DNA of 64,000 bases from Corylus avellana (taxonomy: Eukaryota > Streptophyta > Magnoliopsida > Fagales > Betulaceae). The stretch lies in contig NC_081550.1 of the NCBI RefSeq assembly GCF_901000735.1, forward strand, positions 950,669 to 1,014,668, in the 5' to 3' direction. Shown here piece by piece: positions 52,401-61,400 of this stretch (the first letter of the stretch is position 1; each line of letters begins with the position of its first letter). The notes beneath the pieces were generated by a model. That model was given only the letters and a program-made list of their open reading frames with translations. It did no database searches and had not been told where the DNA came from. A program made the translations under genes and the position numbers.

Positions 52401-55400
52401 CGCAAGCTGACTCGGCTCGACTTATTATGAGCTCGAGCTCGGGCTCGATTTTTTGGCTCGTCCTTAAGCTCGGCTCGAGCTCGAGTAAAATTTAAAAGAG
52501 CCGAGCCCAAACAAGGGAAGCTCACCCAAGCTCGCCAATCTTCTTCCTACAGCCTCCATCCTCGTCAGTTTTCGGGTTTTTTCTGCTAGCCCCCTGCCGG
52601 TGGCTCGTACCGTCCTCGAGGAGGGTGAATCCTCAAATTGGGGTGCTTTGGCTGGGACAGGGAATGGAGAGAATGGAGAGGTGGGGGTTGAGGGATAATC
52701 CACGTTTGTGCTTAGTGTGATGGCAGCAAATACCATTATGGGGTTGTCTTTAGGGGTGACGCGAAAAGACTTTTGGATCTTTTTTTTGCCATTGAAGAGG
52801 GTCGGTATCTTGAAGATGGGGTTTCTACTTCTAAACCTAAGGGGAAGAGGAAGCTTAAAAATTTGAAATGCTCCCATTAATTTTAATGTTGGAGGCAATC
52901 TCTCTAGTTGGGGTAAAGGCAGGACTAGAGCCTGTTCTGCGGGTTTAGGGCTTTTTTAATTTTTTTTTCTTTTCCAGCATTTTCTTGTATACTTCCTGTG
53001 TAATAGGTTGCGCTCCTTTGCACTTTTGATATACAACATTACTTATTAAAAAAAATCAGCCATAAGGATATGGACGTCAACATAGGGGGAGAGGCCTAGG
53101 GTGTTGTTCAAAACCATCTAGGCTGATCACCCACAGTTGTCAAAGGTTGTTGGAGGTTATCGGTGGCGGTGTTCTTTTGGTCAAGATACAATTGTAGGTC
53201 GCATTAAAAGTTTTTGGAGATTTGATTTTCTTTTTTCACTTGACTCTGGTGCGCAAAGGTGTAAATCGGTGAAAGCGAATTGGAGATGATAGCTAGGTGA
53301 CGCACTAAATGGGAGGTCATAATGTGTGCTAAAATGAAAGACAGTTTAGTACCCAAAAGAACAACATACCGTTCAGAACCAAGCAAATGATACATCGTTT
53401 AATAAAGGTGGAAACAATAAATCGTACCGCATGGAAGCAAATCACAAGTAAGACCTAAACAACATGTAACAACGACACTCCTCTATTTATGTTGTGTATG
53501 GCATTTATTTTGATGTGTGTTCCCAAGTTTACTCTAGATCTTTGATATCTTGTTGAGTCTGATTGTTGTGTATCAAAGCTACTTGGGTGGATTAGTCAAA
53601 GATACTTGTTTCTTAGTACTGCAAAAGAAATTTGGGATGCAAAGGCTCAAACTTATTCCGAAATGGGGAATGCAGCACAGATCTACAAACTAAAACGTTG
53701 GATTCAGGGAACATCTCAAGGTGACTGATCTGTAGCAACCTACTTTCATCAGCTTTGTGCATTGTGGCAGGAACTGGATCACTATCAGAACTTTCAAACT
53801 GTGTGAACAGCAAATGCGGTGGTGAAACTTCAAAAAATGGTGGAAGAAGGTTGTATATATGACCTTTTTGCATATTTGAATTTTGAATATGATCAACTTT
53901 GAGTACAAATCTAGGGAAAGGGGCCATGCTCCACTCTCTCTACCAGAAATGATCTACCTTCGTATCTGCATCCCACCATACATGAATAAGAGATTCTAGG
54001 AGTCATGATACAATGGATGCGACTCTGGATGAGAATGATTAGTTGTTTTGTGATCATTGTCATCTGGTGGTGTTACCAGACCTCAGGTTAATCACTCTTC
54101 AACAGTTGATCTAACACCTACTCCAAGAGCTTCCACACCTAACTGCGTGACTCCCTGCATGGAAGAGCTAGAAAAACTCTGTTGGTTTATGTCACAGCTG
54201 AAACCACCCACCATTGCATCCTCCTCCATTGCACATTCAGGTAATTTTGTTTCACCTTCGAATAAAACTCCATTGGTAATATTGCCGAATCTAATGATTT
54301 CTAGATAATTGATTCGACGGCATCTAACCACATGACTGGTTTATCATATCTTTTCTCTTCATATCATCTTTGTTTAGGCAGAGAAAGAGTTAAAATAGCT
54401 GATCGAATCCAATTATCTATGTCTAGCAAAGGTTCAATCCCTATCACTCCATCACTCCATCTACGTCTCTTTCATTTGTTTAACATGTACCTAATCTTGC
54501 CAATAATCTATTCTTTATTGCTTGCGCTACGACTGATTGAATTGCCCAGTTACTTTTTATTCTCATTACTGTTTTTTCCAGAACCTAGCCATGGTGAAGA
54601 TGATTGGCAGTAGTAGCCCGAAGGATGGTCTTTACTTCCTAAATTCTCAACTCAAGAAGCTAGCCATGGCTCAAACATGCTTATCACATCACATGGGCTA
54701 ATGACTCCATAGCAATAATTTCTCGAACATTGCAAACTAAGCCATCCTTTTTTCTTTGTTGCAACACATTTTCCTTCTTTATTTGCTCAAAATAATGTTT
54801 GTCAATTTCAATGTGGTACTTGTGAACTAGCTAAACACCTTTGTGTATCATTTTGTGCAAGTAGCAAAAAAATAATAATAATGAACCATTCGCTATTGTT
54901 CATTCTAATGTTTGGGATCCTTCTCATATTGTCTATTTATCTGGATTTCGTTGATTAATAAGATTGAAATGGGGCTACAACCATGTCTTGTCCATGAGGG
55001 TTATCGGCACATGCAGGCACATTCTGACGTCATTCAATGAGGATTTTGTGGCGTTACTACTTTGTTGATTTAATGATGGGTTATTTGGGTTATTTCTATG
55101 TCGAAGCAAAAGCTTTTGAAGTTTTATCTGAAATTGGGAACATAGGCATTCGTTTTGCTGAGACGACCAGAGATGTCCACCGAGTGATGAGTTTGGCCAA
55201 AATGAGTATGGGGTGGCTGTCAAAGACAGTGGAAGAGCTCATTAAAGGAGATGGAGATCAGAACCGGGATTACTATAGGACTTTTAAAGTGGGTGCTACA
55301 ATGCACACAGCAGAGCGGCGAGGCAATAAGGTGCTGGTTTGGTATAAAAGATATGGGCCGAATGGATGCTAAGGTTTATGGGGCAGATATGTGTAATAAG

Positions 55401-58400
55401 CTTTAGGAGGTTTATAGTTTTGTAGAATTAAGAATGCATTTACTCAAGGAGACTTAGAAGAAGTATATATGGAGGTCCGTCCCGGACTTCAAGGTTCTTT
55501 AGTCAACAGTAAAGTGTGTAAACTAAAGAATGCACTATATAGGCTAAAACAATCTCCTAGAGCATGGTTTGAGAGATTTTCTCAAGCCATGCAGAAATGT
55601 GACCATAAGCAGAGTGATAACACATTGTTCCTCAAATGTTCTTCACAAGGAAAGTTAATTACTCTAATTATTTATGCAGATGATATACTACTGATTTGAA
55701 ATAAAAATGAAAAATTACCAAAGTTGAGATAATATCTTGCCAACGAATTTGAGATAAAGGACTTGGGAAGCTTAAATTACTTTTTGGGCTTTGAAGTAGC
55801 ATGATAGAGACATGGTATATTCATCTCTGAGCAAAAAATTGTTCTTGATCTACTCAAGGAAGCAGCCCAATGCGCAAAATAGGAAGTTAGGAGAGAGATA
55901 TAGTTCTCAAGTGAATAAAGGCAGATATCCATGATTAGTCAGCAAGTTAATCTATTTATCGCATACACCTCCAAACATCGCCTATGCAGTTAGCGTAGTG
56001 AGCCAGTATATGCATTAACCACAGGAGTCTCATATGAAAGCAGTTTCTAGAATTCTTTGCTATCAAAAATCGTCAATGAGTAAAGGTCATCGTTCTCTCG
56101 ACATGATCACCTGAAAATAAAGTCCTATATAGATGTGGATTGGGCTGAGTCAGTCACATATAGGAGATCCACTTTAAGATATTGCACATTTCTGGGATGA
56201 AATTCAGCTACCTAGCTTTGGAAAAAATAGTCAATGGTTGCAAGTTCAAGTGCAAAATCTGAATTTAGGGTTATGGCACATAGGGCACGTAAAGTATTAT
56301 GGTTAAAAATACTATTGAAAGAACTTAGGTATGATTCTGCAAATCCAATAAGATTGTATTGCGACAATAAGGATGCAATTAACATTGCACATAATCTAGT
56401 CCAGCATGATCAAACAAAACACATTGAAGTTGATAGATATTTTATCAAGGAAAAATTGTGTGCAAGATTAATTTGTATGCCTGAGGTGAAGGGAGAACAA
56501 CTTGCAGATATTTTGACCAATGGAGTGTCTAGTAGCATTCTTCATAAAAGCTTATGCAAGCTGGACATGCGAAATATCTTTGCCTCAGCTTGACGTGGAG
56601 TGTTGATGAAGGAAACTCACTTAATTCCAGATCTGATTTTATTCTCGGACTTTAATGTCATTTTGTTTCTAATTTTATTGTCATTACTATTGTAATCTGC
56701 ATTAAGTACATTTCCATATAATTTGTCTTACTTTTCTATGTTAAGCATGTAGGTATCCTATGTTTGTATTAAAAAAAAGAATACAATCTTTATTCTCCTT
56801 TCTTTCTTATTTCTTCTTTCAACTTCTAGCAAACACCAAAAAAAAGTAATATACATGGTTCCACTTGGCCATAGTTAGCATTAGAGAGCAAGACAAGGAA
56901 TTAACAAATAGATAGCAAATAGATACATCAAGAGATTTAGTTAGTGAAAGAGACAGAGTGGATGGGTGGGAGAGAATTCCGTAGAGGGGGAAAAAAACAT
57001 CTAACAAATGCAAGAATTAACAACAAAGAGATGCCCCGTACATTAATGAGCATTAGATATCAACATGCAAACCTGAAACATCATAGCAAGAAATATCCAC
57101 AAACGATGAAAGCTATGATAAAGATGAAGAAACGTCCGGTGTTCAACAAATGAAGTTTTCCCTTGACGCTGACTTCTGCCAGATGCAAGCATATTCTGTA
57201 ACAAAAGAGCAAAATATTTACACAAAGAAATTCACGAGGGACCATAAGATATTAAGAATATAGATGTTCCAACTACTATGCAAAATTGAGGCCTAAATTT
57301 AAATTCCAAATGCAACAGTATTGAGATGAGTGAGAATTAAATTCTTTTATTTTGAGTGTACAGCAAACTGGAGCACAAATTTCACATTTTTGAATTCCTC
57401 TCTTTCTTCACTTATTCGTAAACGTCCACACATTGTTCTTCTGCCAAAACTCTCCCATCCTTCCTAATATGTTTCCACANNNNNNNNNNNNNNNNNNNNN
57501 NNNNNNNNNNNNNNNNNNNNNNNNNNNNNNNNNNNNNNNNNNNNNNNNNNNNNNNNNNNNNNNNNNNNNNNNNNNNNNNNNNNNNNNNNNNNNNNNNNNN
57601 NNNNNNNNNNNNNNNNNNNNNNNNNNNNNNTGTTTCCACACTCCAACACCAAAATGCCCCTCTACCTCCTTAGAACACCAGCCTCCACTCAAACTATCAT
57701 ATTTTGCATCCAATAACAAACACCATAACGCCTCCCTCTCTATAACATACCGCCATGACCATTTACCCAACAAAGCTTGATTAAACTTTTCTTTTTTTTT
57801 TTGATAAGTAAAGTTTATATATCAAAAACGCAGAAGGGCGCAACCCAAGTACACAGGGAGTATACAAGAGAAAACGCCTAATTAGGAGAAGAAAAAAGAA
57901 CAAGGAAGTCAAGATAGCTAATCACTAAAGGAGCAAGCCAAGCTGCTGTCCAAATGAAAAGCATGTAGAAGAAAAACGCCTTGAGGTCCTCCAAAGATCT
58001 CAGAATCCTCAAAGCATCTCGCATTCTTTTCTAACCATAAACACCATACTATGCAAAGGGGAGCCATTTTCCACACAACGGCACTTCGTGAACGCCCTCC
58101 CGACCACCAACAAGCGAACAAATCCACCACCTTTTGAGGCATGACCCATGACAATCCAAATCGGCTAAAGATAGAGAGCGAGCAGTCTCACAATGGAGAA
58201 GAAGATGATCAATCGTTTCCCCATCCGATTTGCACAAATAACATCTATTGATCACAATGAGATTCATTTTCCTAAGATTATCGATTGTGAGGATCTTCCC
58301 TAACACTGCCGTCCAAGTAAAGAAGGCCACTCTCGAGGATGCCTTGGTGCGCCAAATACTCTTCCAAGGCAAATGCCTAGCCTCAGTACTAGCCAAGGCG

Positions 58401-61400
58401 TTATAGTAGGATCGAACATCAAACTTCCCTTTACTGGACGGAATCCACCACATTCCTCTCCTTCCCTATTCATTTTATGAGAGTATAACAAAGTATAGAA
58501 TGAGGCTAGCACTTCCAACTCCCAATCATGAATCAACCGAGAAAAACTAACATTCCATTGAAGAGCTCCCCCCGTGAGATCCAAGTTGTCAGCAATAGAT
58601 GCGTCGTTAGCATTAGCAATGGTGTAAAGGCCTGGAAAAACAACCTTAAGACACGCTTCTCCGCACCAAACATCATCCCAAAATTTGATTTTGGAACCGT
58701 CTCCTAGATCAAATCTTCTATGGCTAGACAGCATCCGCCACCCCGTACTAATATACCTCCAAAGGCCCACCCCATGAGACCCCGATATACTGATAGAATG
58801 CCAACCCCCCCAATCGGACCCATATTTGGCATCCACGACCATTCGCCACCAAGCCCTTCTCTCATGCGCATAACGCCATAGCCACTTCCTTAACAAAGCT
58901 TGGTTGAACAATCTCAATTTCCTGGTCCCTAAACCTCCTTCAAAAATAGGAGAGCAAATCTTATCCCATTTAACCAAATGATATTTGAATTCATCATTAA
59001 AACCTCCCCATAGAAAATCACGTTGGAGCTTCTCTATGCGCTTAGCCACCGAGACAGGAATAGGAAAGAGGGAAAGGAAATAAGTAGGAAGGTTAGAGAG
59101 GGTGCTCTTTATAAGAGTGACCCTACCTCCCTTGGAAAGATACATTCTTGTCCAGCTCGCCAACCTCCGATCAATCTTTTCCAAAATGTCATCCCAGATA
59201 GATTTTGCCTTAAAGCGAGCACCCAAGGGGAGTCCCAGGTATTTCAAGGGCAACGACTCCGTCTCACAACCCAAAACACCGGCCAATTCTTCCATATTAT
59301 CCACATCACCTACCAGGACCAAAGCTGATTTAGCCATATTCACCTTTAGACCCGAAACAGCTTCGAAACAAACAAGTAGGACTTAATCAAGCTTGATTAA
59401 ACTTTAACAAGTTTCTAAACCCCAAACCACCATATTGCATAGGAGAACAAATCATCGACCATTTAACTAGATGGAATTTAAACTCCTCATTGATACCTCC
59501 CCATAAAATCCCTTTGCAGTTTCTCAATCCTATTAGCCACTCGATGCATTGCCATCAGCAAGACTGCCCATATACACATGGACTACATCAGCACCATCAC
59601 TTGCAGAAACAACCTTCGCCATTTTCGACTCCAAGCTCCGGTATGTCCACGTCATAATGTCAAAGAATTTCGACTTTTGGAAAGTGGACACTTACTTTGG
59701 ACATTCTAATTAGTAGAGAAAGGCATTTTTTTTCTGAGACAGAGGCAGTAATTCATTAAAAAGAGCAGCATAACCAATTTCCAACAAATAAAACAGCTAC
59801 AACAATCTGACCTTTGACCTTCGTGTTGGCTTTTGGAAAAATGGAGAGCTTTTACGCCATGGCCAACTAAGTTCAAAGCAATGAAGTGACCTGACAGCGA
59901 AGAAAAAAAAAAAAAAAAAAAGGTAAGCCTTCAAAATACAAGAAAATTTACAAAACAAAAAAAAAAAAAAAAAAATGTCGTGGAAATCTCACCAAAAGTA
60001 CTCATTAAAATCATCATAATTTCTCCATGAAGAATGTGATGCTCGTCCATTATCATTGTTTGCAGCTTCCTATGCATTTTTGCAAATAAGTCAACCATAA
60101 AACACAAATAATCAAAAACATCCCTGAAAAAATTAGTTTCCTTCAAAGAAATGATTATTTTAATTAGCAACATTTTAAAACGACAATGGGCAGCATCTAG
60201 AACCTGCTTTCAACTCCTCAGAAGCGACAGAACAACTAGTAATGGATATTGACAATATCAAAAGCTTCAGATTCAAGCACAATGCTACAACCCTTACAGC
60301 AAAAACTTGGGGAAAAAGCTTTGCTAGCTCACTGAAAGCCACACGTTTTCATTTGCCACAAACTCAAACCCTACCTTTAGAAACTTAAGGTACTTGCAAC
60401 TTTAAAGTTCTTTGCCACCCAGAACTTTCTGAAACCCCTCTCTTGGACTCCAGCCCATAAACACTTTAAAAATACAGTCAATCTAACCTTCATCCATAAC
60501 GTGGTGTCTTAAAGCACCCCCCCACCCCAAAAAAAAAACCATTCCCAAGGCCCAAAAGGAAAATAAAATTTAAAAAATAAGAAAACAAGGTGTTTGCTTA
60601 ACTGACTGATAAGCCAAAATAGCTCTAGACCAACAACGAATGAATAAAGAACATTTTTTTTTATAGGTAATCAGAGAAAGAATAAAGAAAATATCCAATC
60701 AGGCAAAGCAAGGGTATAGCAAAAGATTCAATTCAGGTTTCATGTTTTTTTTTTTGATATCGAGGAACCTCTACAAGGCAGGGCCCTTCGGACCCACCCC
60801 TGCAGAGTAAACCCCGGCCCCGTGCACCGCACCCTCGGAAGTTTCCCTACACGGAACAGGGTAAGTCACTGGCTATTCACCAGAGGGGTGTGGCCCCAAG
60901 GAGGAGGTAGCACCTGGTGGGTTTCGAACCTGAGACCACTGAGGAGCAAACTCAGAGCCCCAGGCTTTACTCCCTAACCACCAAGCCAACCCCTTGGGGT
61001 TCAATTCAGGTTTCATGTTAACAATATAAAAAAATAAAAAGGAAAACACATAGAGAGTTGCATACCGCAGCGACAATCTCATACAAAGGAGAGATGACTT
61101 GATCAAGGAATGACACACCATTCTCAGAATTGCAACTATGGGCTGGCTCTAAATTCTGCTGCCTCAAAATCTCATCCATTTCCCTTACCATCTGGACATG
61201 AAATTCATGATTCAAAGAATAACTCGGAAGAGCAGAAAAAGGCAGGGAGAAATCACTAGAAAAAGTGACAACAAGTGCACGAAAAAATTCAATAAATTCA
61301 GCTTTGCAGATGGCTTTAGCAGTCTACAAATGCTACGCCACAAACTGATTTGTCTTAACAAGAAAAGATTAAAAAAAAAAAATGCTATAGCAAAACCTGA

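Larger units (their letters stand above)
51382..56821 (+). mobile_element. Decayed Ty1/copia retrotransposon with nested insertions
   Basis: LTRs: 51382-51574 and 56601-56821, both starting TGTTGATGAAG and ending TTCA, clearly diverged in length and sequence. Coding remnants on the plus strand: gag (about 53590-53830, [15 protein letters not shown]), protease region (about 54300-54520, a degenerate active site followed by [18 protein letters not shown]), integrase start (about 54815, CGTCELAKH), reverse transcriptase (55380-55800, with YADDILLI) and RNase H (56234-56593). Stops and frameshifts break all frames. It lies antisense in the GSL8 intron between exons 57073-57195 and 50426-50528. 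No 5-bp target duplication is visible. Confidence 0.85.
57412..59570 (-). mobile_element. Older LINE (ORF2 fragment), split by a younger LINE
   Basis: Two pieces, about 57412-57789 and 59406-59570, read as one minus-strand LINE ORF2 C-terminal part: IEKLQ then a frame break, [19 protein letters not shown], then [25 protein letters not shown] and HIRKDG. The younger LINE interrupts it at FNQALL. It also spans the N run at 57480-57630. It sits in the GSL8 intron between exons 59812-59890 and 57073-57195. Confidence 0.75.

Noticed and set aside
60920..60990. tRNA-like A and B boxes
   Set aside because: They belong to a SINE with target duplications and a 253-bp body; no acceptor stem or anticodon arm of a real tRNA is formed.
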